Source: Balneolaceae bacterium UBA2956 (GTDB lineage Bacteria; Bacteroidota; Rhodothermia; Balneolales; Balneolaceae). From it: a DNA stretch of 49,943 nt. The position numbers and the translations under genes were made by a program. Shown here in pieces: positions 34,743-42,858 of this stretch. Below the pieces are notes generated by a model. It did no database searches. It was not told the DNA's origin and was given only the letters and a program-made list of their open reading frames with translations. The stretch spans positions 1 to 49,943 of the forward strand of contig DEBM01000067.1 of NCBI GenBank assembly GCA_002348545.1. Reading direction: 5' to 3'. Position 1 is the stretch's first letter. The number at the start of each line of letters is the position of its first letter.

Positions 34743-35654
34743 TTATGTTGCGATTTTAGTATCATTGACGGTACTAATAAAAATATCCTGAAGGCTAGGC
34801 TGAACAACTTCAAATCGCTGTATCTCTGCATGTTTCATTGCAATTTCTAATATAGCCTGAGGAGTAGAATTCTCTAATAAACGTATTTCAGCAAAATTTG
34901 TGGAGCGGTTATTGATTCGAACCCCCTCTAATTCATTTAAGAATGCTGAATCACCTATAAAATCTAAGAGTACAGTGTTGTTTCCAAAACTCTGTTTTAT
35001 GGATTGTAAACTGCCTTCTAATACAGCGTTACCTTGATTAAACAGACAAATGTTATCACACATTTGCTCCACCTGTTCCATTCTGTGGGTGGAAAATAAA
35101 ATAGTTTTCCCACGTTTCTTCTCCTCTAAAATAACCTGTTTCAGCATTTCTGAGTTAATAGGGTCTAGACCGCTGAATGGTTCATCAAATATATAGATTT
35201 CCGGGTCATGCGCAACGGTGGCAATAAATTGAATTTTTTGAGACATGCCTTTGGAGAGTTCTGAAATTTCTTTCTTTTTCCATGTATTGGCCTCAAAACG
35301 ATCTAGCCAAAAATCAATAGCTCTTTTTGCATCTGTGTAGCTTAACCCTTTGAGTTGTGCTAAATACATGAGTTGGTCAAACACTTTCATTTTTTTGTAT
35401 AAACCCCGCTCTTCGGGTAGGTACCCAATTTGTTCTTGACTTTGAGGATTAACCGGTTCACCTAAGATTGATATAGACCCAGTATCTGGATTTAGGATAT
35501 GGTTAATCATTCTAATAGTAGTCGTTTTACCAGCTCCGTTAGGTCCTAACAAGCCGAATATTTGCCCTTTTTCCACTTCAAAACTAACTTTATTAACAGC
35601 TGTAGCTTTTCCGAAATGTTTACTCACATTATTTACATCAATAATTAGGGACAT
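34743..35654 (-). CDS. ABC transporter ATP-binding protein (NatA-like)
   Basis: This 303-residue ATPase partners with the downstream permease. Walker A is GPNGAGKTT at 37-45, the Q-loop lies in IGYLPEERGLYKK, the signature is LSKGMSQKI, Walker B is IYIFDEPFSGLDP and the switch histidine is in FSTHRMEQV. The final 80 residues match the C-terminal DUF4162-type extension of NatA-class ATPases. ATP hydrolysis should be intact. The gene starts the two-gene unit with the permease. Confidence 0.95.
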   Translation of the reverse strand: MSLIIDVNNVSKHFGKATAVNKVSFEVEKGQIFGLLGPNGAGKTTTIRMINHILNPDTGSISILGEPVNPQSQEQIGYLPEERGLYKKMKVFDQLMYLAQLKGLSYTDAKRAIDFWLDRFEANTWKKKEISELSKGMSQKIQFIATVAHDPEIYIFDEPFSGLDPINSEMLKQVILEEKKRGKTILFSTHRMEQVEQMCDNICLFNQGNAVLEGSLQSIKQSFGNNTVLLDFIGDSAFLNELEGVRINNRSTNFAEIRLLENSTPQAILEIAMKHAEIQRFEVVQPSLQDIFISTVNDTKIAT

Positions 35655-35954
35655 TATAAATAGTTATATTGATTAGTAGATTTTATATTTTACACGGTAT
35701 AGAGTAATGAAGTTACAAATTTATAGCCATTGTTCACATCAGTGCAAAATACTTCCCCGCAGCTATATCAGGTTGACTTGGTGATGCTGTTGGCGTACTA
35801 CCTAAGTATCAAAATCGAGTGAACAACCGTGCTTCAGTATGCATGCATCACTATCATACTCCATGGTTATTGAATGCCAACACAACTCGAATCGATACCG
35901 CTACTTGCCAGATGGGACTCATCTATGATTAGTGAGCTGTCCAAGAAAGATTAT
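35655..35954. other. Gene-free block with raised G+C between the ABC ATPase and sucD
   Basis: No credible gene is visible in these 300 bases. About 35735-35940 is clearly richer in G and C than other spacers. It reads open for about 48 codons in one plus frame (VGVLPKYQNRV at the start) and is broken by stops in all others. I could not match any translation to a family. It may be an eroded gene or a structured RNA. Inspection alone gives no answer. Confidence 0.4.
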
Positions 35955-36821
35955 CTAGAGGAGACTTTTCAATGTAGCTCCGATTTCGGCTGGACTATCT
36001 ACTACAGTAATACCAGCTTCGGATAAGACTCTTTTTTTCTCTTGGGCGGTTCCTTTCCCGCCCGAAATAATGGCACCAGCATGCCCCATTCGACGGCCTG
36101 GTGGCGCTGTAGAACCTGCTATAAAGGCTACAACGGGTTTATTAACATGAGCTTCAATGTATGCGGCAGCCTCTTCTTCAGCAGATCCGCCTATCTCACC
36201 TATAATTATGATAGATTCGGTATCAGGGTCATCTTGAAATAATTTGACGGCATCTAGGTGAGTAGTTCCGATTACAGGATCTCCACCAATGCCGATGGCC
36301 GTACTTTGACCTAATCCAATTTTGGTAAGCTGATCGACTGCCTCATAGGTTAGTGTACCTGACCTGGAAACTACTCCAACTGTTCCAGGAGTGAAAATGT
36401 TGCCTGGCATAATGCCAATTTTAGCTTCACCAGGAGTTATAACACCTGGACAATTTGGGCCAATGAGTATGGCTCCATGACTTTTTACAATTTGTTTGGC
36501 GACAATCATATCATTGATGGGAATACCTTCAGTAATACAAATAATCACTTCGATTCCAGAGAAAGCAGCTTCAGCAATCGCATCAGCAGCGAATACTGGG
36601 GGGACAAATATAACTGTGGTATTTGCGCCTTCAGACTCAACTGCTTCTTTTACGGTATTAAAAACTGGTAAGTTCAAATGCTTTTGGCCCCCTTTTCCAG
36701 GTGTTACGCCACCTACTACAGGAGTTCCATAGGCAATCATTTGTTCTGCGTGGAAGGTTCCTTCGCTTCCAGTAAAACCTTGTACAATTAATCTAGTTTG
36801 GTTGCCAACAAGTATGCTCAT
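35955..36821 (-). CDS. sucD: Succinyl-CoA synthetase (ADP-forming), alpha subunit
   Basis: This 288-residue alpha subunit of the TCA-cycle enzyme binds CoA and carries the phosphorylated histidine. RLIVQGFTGSEGTFHAEQMI begins the CoA domain. GVITPGEAKIGIMPG follows, and the active-site loop PGRRMGHAGAIISGG puts the phospho-His at 247. The ending DSPAEIGATLKSLL is normal. sucC is not adjacent. It stands as a single gene with about 300 bases of gene-free DNA downstream and about 190 upstream. Confidence 0.97.
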   Translation of the reverse strand: MSILVGNQTRLIVQGFTGSEGTFHAEQMIAYGTPVVGGVTPGKGGQKHLNLPVFNTVKEAVESEGANTTVIFVPPVFAADAIAEAAFSGIEVIICITEGIPINDMIVAKQIVKSHGAILIGPNCPGVITPGEAKIGIMPGNIFTPGTVGVVSRSGTLTYEAVDQLTKIGLGQSTAIGIGGDPVIGTTHLDAVKLFQDDPDTESIIIIGEIGGSAEEEAAAYIEAHVNKPVVAFIAGSTAPPGRRMGHAGAIISGGKGTAQEKKRVLSEAGITVVDSPAEIGATLKSLL

Positions 36822-37015
36822 GGGTATATAATTTTGCAGTTTGAATGGGTCATTTACCGCTTTGTCCTAGCTTATGGTATACACCTTTATATCAGGTTTC
36901 TAATATAGTATGCTTTATGCTAAAATGTAGTCCTTATTTTTGATGAAAATGAGTCTGGATATCTCATATAATAATTGAAAGTCTACCAGTAATTAATGGT
37001 GATCTTAATTATGTG

Positions 37016-38113
37016 TCAGTTGTCATTAAGATTATTGATGTAATTAATACTAAATTCTAAAACACGGTCGATACCCAAGGTGGTATCTAATGTACGTTGC
37101 ATCAAAATAACATCTGGTTCTAATCCAATACCTTCATATAGCTCTTTGGTCAGCGGATCACCTACCTGCCAACGGGGTACTTTTATGATCCAACCGTTTG
37201 GTAATTCTCTAGTCATTGGATTCCCAGATCCACCGCCAGTAAACTGGCCCACCACGAATACATTCGGTAACTGACGTAATGCTAGTACAAAATCTTCTGC
37301 AGCAGAAAAGACACTGCGGTCAGTGATTAATACTACTGGATGCTTATAGTTATGCTGCTTAGGTGTTAATTCATTAGAAATCCACCTGCTATATGAGTAA
37401 TGGTCTGGACCATTCCTATATCTAATCCAGCGTATTCGGATAAAGTTATTTATAAACTCTTTAGCAATTAAATGCGCATTGACATCACTTCCCCCACCAT
37501 TGGTGCGTAAATCTAATATAATTCCATTTGTATTATTATTAGATGCTTCAATTATCTGTGCGAGCTGTTTATAAGGCTTTTTTTGTCCCTTAAAACTGGC
37601 TAAGTGAACATAAAGTATATCCTGAATACGACCATAGCTGTACACGCCAGTCTGGCCCTCTTGAAGCTGATAATTTAGATAGTTAGCATTGATCAAATTA
37701 CTGTTGTAATCACTTTGGTACCAATCATAATATTGATATCTATTAAAGGGGCTTTCAAGTACAATATGCCCATCTCTTAATTGATAAATCATCTGTTCTA
37801 GTAAGTCAAATAAATCTTCTTGTGAATTAACCGAGTCTACTGATGGGCGATAAATCTCGTAAAACTGATTCCAATTCACGTTTTTGTGTTGGAAATAAGG
37901 GTAGTAATCAGAAAATTCCTGCCAAAAATGGTCAAAGACTTCTTCATTTGTAACGGTATCTCGGGTGTCATCAAACCTGCTCCCTATAAAACTTTCACAA
38001 GAAATAAGTCCCCCAAGAAAAAAGGTTAGGCACAATAATTCCATGAATCTAATGCCTGAGAATCCAGTGGGTCTCAGACCCTGGTAAATCATAATCCCTT
38101 TGAACCAATTCAT
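37016..38113 (-). CDS. S41-family serine peptidase, probable lipoprotein
   Basis: This 365-residue protein is a C-terminal-processing/tricorn-type S41 peptidase without a PDZ domain. From the first ATG the N-terminus is long (24 residues) before MELLCLTFFLGGLISCES, whose LISC is a good lipobox. An internal ATG at 38042-38044 may therefore be the true start. I keep the first because it overlaps the upstream stop by four bases. VTNEEVFDHFWQEFSDYYPYF and QLRDGHIVLESP are family segments. GIILDLRTNGGGSD precedes the nucleophile in TDRSVFSAAEDF (Ser260 from the long start). The usual oxyanion/general-base partner cannot be confirmed by eye. It should face the periplasm and degrade or process exported proteins. 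Confidence 0.87.
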   Translation of the reverse strand: MNWFKGIMIYQGLRPTGFSGIRFMELLCLTFFLGGLISCESFIGSRFDDTRDTVTNEEVFDHFWQEFSDYYPYFQHKNVNWNQFYEIYRPSVDSVNSQEDLFDLLEQMIYQLRDGHIVLESPFNRYQYYDWYQSDYNSNLINANYLNYQLQEGQTGVYSYGRIQDILYVHLASFKGQKKPYKQLAQIIEASNNNTNGIILDLRTNGGGSDVNAHLIAKEFINNFIRIRWIRYRNGPDHYSYSRWISNELTPKQHNYKHPVVLITDRSVFSAAEDFVLALRQLPNVFVVGQFTGGGSGNPMTRELPNGWIIKVPRWQVGDPLTKELYEGIGLEPDVILMQRTLDTTLGIDRVLEFSINYINNLNDN

Positions 38114-38901
38114 AAATATACTCCAACACCTAACTGAATGGTGCTACTTTTAAAGACCTGTGGAAAGGGAATTCTATGGTATTTATGGGTAACAAATACG
38201 ACATAATTGTTTTCTTTTACTTGTGATTTAGGAGACCATTTAAGCTCCCATTGCCATTGTCCGAGACTTGCTATGGGGCTCCATTGGCCTGTTTTAAGGA
38301 TATTTCCAAACGTAGGTTGTTTATTAAATAGTTCATCAGGGTCAAAAACACTGTAGCCAGGTCTAAGGGTGTATTGTAGCACCGGTAAATTCAAAGTCCA
38401 TGTTATGGGGAGGGTTTGGTTAAGAAAATAATTACTTGAAATAAGCAGTGGAATACGAATGGCTCCGAACCCACTTTTCCTTCCATTGTATGCGTTTGAT
38501 TCCATAAAAAAGAAGGACTCAATTTGAAGCAATTGGGCTTCTAATCCACTATGGATGTTCAGCTTGGGAAAAAACGGAGTAGCTGGAAGTTTAGAATGCA
38601 AAATAAAACTAAGACTGCGACTGTCCCAATAATTATTATGCCGGTTAATTAGACGCGAACGCCCGGTTTCCAAAGCGATGGTAGACGAGCTTGTTTCCTT
38701 TGGCCAATTATACCCTAGATGCCATTTGAGACCATTTCCCTGATAGCTTTGATACGAAACAAGAGGATCCGCGATTTGGGAGTTCATCAACCCGAGATGA
38801 ACAGACCATTGCGCGTTGGTTACCGTACTTAAAAAAGTGAATAGACCTAAGATCAATAAAGATTGAAGCGATAGTTTTTGGGATGCTAAGTAGGATAACA
38901 T
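38110..38901 (-). CDS. Exported protein of unknown family, probably outer-membrane barrel
   Basis: I recognise no family for this 263-residue protein. The open frame begins at a GTG at 38931, but the ATG at 38899-38901 (MLSYLASQKLSLQSLLILG) gives a clean signal peptide ending near VTNAQW. The mature protein alternates aromatic and polar residues in short strands (LGLMNSQIADPL, LKWHLGYNWP, FILHSKLPATPF, QWQWELKW) and ends IQLGVGVYL, a pattern of small outer-membrane beta-barrels with a terminal strand. The four-base stop/start overlap with the S41 gene suggests that both are made together. Confidence 0.7.
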   Translation of the reverse strand: MLSYLASQKLSLQSLLILGLFTFLSTVTNAQWSVHLGLMNSQIADPLVSYQSYQGNGLKWHLGYNWPKETSSSTIALETGRSRLINRHNNYWDSRSLSFILHSKLPATPFFPKLNIHSGLEAQLLQIESFFFMESNAYNGRKSGFGAIRIPLLISSNYFLNQTLPITWTLNLPVLQYTLRPGYSVFDPDELFNKQPTFGNILKTGQWSPIASLGQWQWELKWSPKSQVKENNYVVFVTHKYHRIPFPQVFKSSTIQLGVGVYL

Positions 38902-39010
38902 GAATAATACTGGTTTATGCAAATGAGGCACTGGTAAGGTATTTGGAGGATTTTCAAAATACTTCGAAAAATATATTTTCGCCCTGACTTTAAACTCCTA
39001 TTTTCAAGGT

Positions 39011-41113
39011 ATGATAAGTGATGCTAAAAAAGAAGAAATTCGGGACGCAGTCGATATTGTAGAGGTGGTCTCTGATTACGTAAAATTAAAGCGCTCGGGA
39101 AGTGGCTTTATAGGATTATGTCCATATCACAACGAAAAATCTCCGTCTTTTCATGTTAACCCACGTTTAGGGATATTTAAATGTTTTGGCTGTGGAGAAT
39201 CTGGGGATGTATTCAAATTCATTATGGACCAAGGTGGACTGAATTTTAATGAAGCACTTCGAACTTTAGCTGACCGTTATGGGGTATACCTACCTCAAGA
39301 GCAAAGTACTCATGAGGAGAAGGTGTTTGAGCAGGAAAAGGAAGGTATTTTATATGCACTTAAGTTTGCAGGAGTATTTTTTTATCGTTCGTTGATAGAG
39401 TTGGAAGAAGCGCAAAAGGCCAGGAGTTATTTAGAACAGCGAGGCTATGGAGCTGATATTATAAAAAAATTTGGAATAGGTTATGCACCTAGTTCAGGAC
39501 AGGCTTTGTTAGATGCAGCGGAGGAAGCCGGTATTGAATTAGCTTATTTACTAGGGGGAGATCTGGCTAAAAAGCGTACTGAATCTGAGGGAATGTATGA
39601 TACCTTCAGGGGACGTTTGATGTTCCCCATTTTCAATCCTACGGGTAAAGTGATTGCTTTTGCTGGTAGAGTGTTGAGTAATGAAAAAACAGCAAAGTAT
39701 ATTAATTCTTCTCAAACCAAGGTATACAATAAAAGTGAGGTCGTTTACGGAGTTAATTTTTCTAAGAATCAGATTCGTAAGCATAAAGAAATGATTTTGG
39801 TAGAAGGGTACACCGATGTAATAACTTTGCACCATCACGGAATAAAAAATGTAGTCGCTAGTTCTGGCACAGCCTTAACAACTGGACAGTTGAGCACTTT
39901 GCATCGCTTTGGAGATACCCTAACAATGATCTACGATTCAGATGCAGCGGGGCAAAATGCTATGAAAAAAGGAATTCTACTTGCTTTGGAAGAAGGTCTA
40001 GAAGTTAAATTATTGGAATTACCAGACGGAGAAGATCCGGATTCTTTTGTCAAACAATTTGGAAAAGAATCTTTTGATGATATTAAACACAAGAATACCC
40101 AAGATTTTGTCGACTTTTTAATAGCTAAGGCAGCAACCGAGGGACGTTTAGAGGCCCCTATTTCATTAGCTAAAGTGATTAATGAATTAATAGAAGCAGT
40201 TGCACACATACCTGATATCATCCAGCGGCAGATATATATACAACACTTACATCAAAAGACGCAAAAATATCGAAAAGGGACGGATCATGAACTTTTCCAA
40301 GAGCTAGAACGTGTGCTTCGTGACAGGGCTGCTCAAAAAGAGCGCGCTCAGCAACGAGAACGAAATAAAAAGTCAGTAAATCGATACGGTTTTAACGGAG
40401 TTGATAGTCAATTAGGTCACGCATTGCCGGAGGTTCTAGGATATGAACACTCTACCGAAAGCGCAGAAAATGAAATACGATTTTCACCGTTGGATGAAAT
40501 GGATATTAAAGGAGGTAAGTTTGGAACAATGTCTAATAAGAAAGTATCAAAGCCTCATTATGAAAAGGAGTTAATTCGAATCATGATTAGTTTTGGACGA
40601 GAAATGGTAGGTTATGTTGGTGCTTTAGCCAATGAAAAACTATTTGAAGACCAGGAGTTGCGATTATTTTATCTCGATATCATAGAGCGATATAAAGCCG
40701 AACAATCCTTTGGGGTAGAACATTACAGTAGACAGCAATCGCCTTATCCAGAGCTTGTGGGAGATATTTTTTTAGAAATTCACACTGCATCTACACGTCA
40801 TCATGAAAAAACAGGTGTTGAATTTAAAAAAGATAAAGATCCATATCGTAGTGTTAAAGGTTGTTTAAAAGCATTGGAAATTAGTTACTTTAAGCGAAAA
40901 AGGGCGGAGCTTGCTGAGCAGTTCAAATCAGCTGATTTGTCAAATAAAAAAGAAATAGTAGGACTTCAAAGTGAAATTCAAAAGAAAATAACTGATCGTG
41001 AGCAGCGAGATTCTGAAGAATTATATCCTGATCCAGTTGGTAAAAAAGGGGAAAACCAAAGTCCAAAAAGATTTCACTACGTAATGAAAAAAGATAGGAG
41101 AAAGAATGAATAA
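39011..41113 (+). CDS. dnaG: DNA primase
   Basis: This 700-residue DnaG makes RNA primers for replication. The N-terminal zinc ribbon has the CHC2 pattern with Cys37, His40, Cys58 and Cys61 (LCPYHNEKSPSF, then FKCFGCGESGDV). The RNA-polymerase domain contains YINSSQTKVYNKSEVVYG. The TOPRIM motif is in ILVEGYTDVITLHHHGI, with DSDAAGQNA following for metal binding. The C-terminal part is a variable helicase-binding region rich in charged residues. At 700 residues it is longer than the 580-660 usual, mainly from a charged linker about residues 430-510. No rpoD or rpsU is adjacent. Confidence 0.97.
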   Translation: MISDAKKEEIRDAVDIVEVVSDYVKLKRSGSGFIGLCPYHNEKSPSFHVNPRLGIFKCFGCGESGDVFKFIMDQGGLNFNEALRTLADRYGVYLPQEQSTHEEKVFEQEKEGILYALKFAGVFFYRSLIELEEAQKARSYLEQRGYGADIIKKFGIGYAPSSGQALLDAAEEAGIELAYLLGGDLAKKRTESEGMYDTFRGRLMFPIFNPTGKVIAFAGRVLSNEKTAKYINSSQTKVYNKSEVVYGVNFSKNQIRKHKEMILVEGYTDVITLHHHGIKNVVASSGTALTTGQLSTLHRFGDTLTMIYDSDAAGQNAMKKGILLALEEGLEVKLLELPDGEDPDSFVKQFGKESFDDIKHKNTQDFVDFLIAKAATEGRLEAPISLAKVINELIEAVAHIPDIIQRQIYIQHLHQKTQKYRKGTDHELFQELERVLRDRAAQKERAQQRERNKKSVNRYGFNGVDSQLGHALPEVLGYEHSTESAENEIRFSPLDEMDIKGGKFGTMSNKKVSKPHYEKELIRIMISFGREMVGYVGALANEKLFEDQELRLFYLDIIERYKAEQSFGVEHYSRQQSPYPELVGDIFLEIHTASTRHHEKTGVEFKKDKDPYRSVKGCLKALEISYFKRKRAELAEQFKSADLSNKKEIVGLQSEIQKKITDREQRDSEELYPDPVGKKGENQSPKRFHYVMKKDRRKNE

Positions 41114-41191
41114 GGAATTTTTTCTGCTAAGTGTGATTTTAAACTACGCCATAAATTTTAAGTTTAGTTCCTCAAAATAGCGTACTGACTG

Positions 41192-41863
41192 TTATGGTGA
41201 GGAGCTCAGGGCATAGACCAATATATTAGTACCCATTTGTAATGCTTCTCTACGCTTGTCTTCCGGAGTGTTATGGATAGCTTTGTCTGCCCAGCCATCT
41301 GCTAAGTTGGATTCATAGGTATAGACCAACACTAATCTTCCGTCGAGAAATAGACCATAGGTTCTTGGTGTTTGTCTATCATGTTCATGAATTTTTGGGA
41401 CTCCCTTCGGAAAAGAAAAAACCTGTTCAAATAGTGGATGCTTAAAAGGTAGTTCAATTAACTCTTCATCCGGAAAGGTTTCGGAAATGAGTTTCCTAAA
41501 TGAAGCATCTAGTCCATAGTCATCGTCGACATATAAGAAACCGCCTTGCTCTAAATATCGTCTTAGATTCCTCCTCTCGCTTGCGTTAGTTGCAATAGTG
41601 CCATGCCCAGTGAGGAATACAAAAGGATATTGGAATAAATTGGTACTTCCCAGTTCGACATCTCTATAACGCTTGGATATGCCTAATGGTACCATTTCTG
41701 AAGTAAAGCGCAAAAGGTTACTTAAGGAAGAAGGATCATTATACCAATCTCCGCCACCACGATATTTTATTCGAGCTATATGCACATCATCCGTACTTAT
41801 TTGAGCAAGTAAATAGCTTTGGAAAGGATTTACCAAAAAAGCTAGAGTTATAAAAACTATCAA
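41192..41863 (-). CDS. DUF4159 domain exported protein
   Basis: This 223-residue protein starts with a signal peptide (MIVFITLAFLVNPFQSYLLAQ) and then consists of a DUF4159 domain. IARIKYRGGGDWYNDPSSLSNLL, then YPFVFLTGHGTIATN, then LRRYLEQGGFLYVDDDYGLD are its hallmarks. The fold is glutamine-amidotransferase-like, but no catalytic cysteine is obvious, so a binding role is likely. It lies convergent to dnaG and 56 bases downstream of the DUF4249 gene on the same strand, possibly in the same unit. Confidence 0.87.
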   Translation of the reverse strand: MIVFITLAFLVNPFQSYLLAQISTDDVHIARIKYRGGGDWYNDPSSLSNLLRFTSEMVPLGISKRYRDVELGSTNLFQYPFVFLTGHGTIATNASERRNLRRYLEQGGFLYVDDDYGLDASFRKLISETFPDEELIELPFKHPLFEQVFSFPKGVPKIHEHDRQTPRTYGLFLDGRLVLVYTYESNLADGWADKAIHNTPEDKRREALQMGTNILVYALSSSP

Positions 41864-41918
41864 AAAAATAATTGGGTAGATGTATTAAGAGTTAAATTTG
41901 ATTGGGTTAATACACATA

Positions 41919-42857
41919 TCAAGGAAAACTATATTCCAATGGAAGTATGATCGTGTTTGCGGTATCTCTTGCCATAGAGCCAAAAATACCAACACCACCA
42001 CGAATGGGCGTAAGTACATTTTGAATCTCACCTGGTGATAGGGTTGAGCCACCTAATTGAACCAATTCAGAGCGTATATAATCATATAGATTTTTATCAA
42101 TGACTGAGGGAATAATAGCATTTTCACCAAAAAAAGCAACAGCTAGCCAAGGATAACGGATTTCTATATTACCTGCCTGGTTTCGCTCAAAGTTTCCTTC
42201 ATTTAATATGCCAGAGGAATTAATGGTTAATTCCTGCAGGTTTTGTTCTTTTTCTTCCTCATTTTGACTATCCAGAAATTCACTATAAAAAGGTGTTAAT
42301 AACTCTTCTATTGGATTTTTTGAAACGGTATTAATGATGTAATAGTTCTGTCCATCCTCAGCTGCTTCGGTACTCAATTCAAGTACTAATTGTTCGGTTG
42401 ATTGATATATGAGTGTATCCTGTATGCCATTGATTATAGAAAATTCGTTTGGGACCTCTGTTTGTGCGGAAATGGTCTGAAAATCTGGATGTATGACTTC
42501 AAGAAGATATTTTGCGCCAGCTATCACTGTAATCACCTCCGTTGGCTGATAAACCCCGGGCGATTCTTCCTCGTAGGTTATCCGAAATTCTTTCTCTTCT
42601 GTTTGTTCATTCAATAACCAAATCATTGCGTCCGCACCGCGGAGTGCAAGCTGCTCAAAATTATAGAATACAGTTGCTTCTGTGGTAGTCGATAATCGAA
42701 TAGGGGGCAGTATATTTCCTGCAATCAAGTAGGCTTCTACCGCTACCTGTTCGGTATAACTATCCTGTGAATATGGATTACATGCACCTAGAGATATAAG
42801 AATAATTGCAAGTGCTAGTACATACTTTCTTCTTCTATAACGGTTTATTGTTTTCAT
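41919..42857 (-). CDS. DUF4249 family lipoprotein
   Basis: This 312-residue protein has a signal peptide ending in the lipobox LGAC (cysteine near residue 26). The mature part fits DUF4249: EAYLIAGNILPPIRLSTTTEA, then GADAMIWLL, then YLLEVIHPDFQTISAQTEVPN. DUF4249 proteins are found directly beside TonB-dependent receptors and probably sit in the outer membrane with them, much as SusD does with SusC, although the folds differ. The gene follows the 769-residue receptor by one base, so the two are almost certainly made together. An acidic, Gln/Glu-rich stretch occurs at about 185-210. Confidence 0.88.
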   Translation of the reverse strand: MKTINRYRRRKYVLALAIILISLGACNPYSQDSYTEQVAVEAYLIAGNILPPIRLSTTTEATVFYNFEQLALRGADAMIWLLNEQTEEKEFRITYEEESPGVYQPTEVITVIAGAKYLLEVIHPDFQTISAQTEVPNEFSIINGIQDTLIYQSTEQLVLELSTEAAEDGQNYYIINTVSKNPIEELLTPFYSEFLDSQNEEEKEQNLQELTINSSGILNEGNFERNQAGNIEIRYPWLAVAFFGENAIIPSVIDKNLYDYIRSELVQLGGSTLSPGEIQNVLTPIRGGVGIFGSMARDTANTIILPLEYSFP

Positions 42858-42858
42858 A

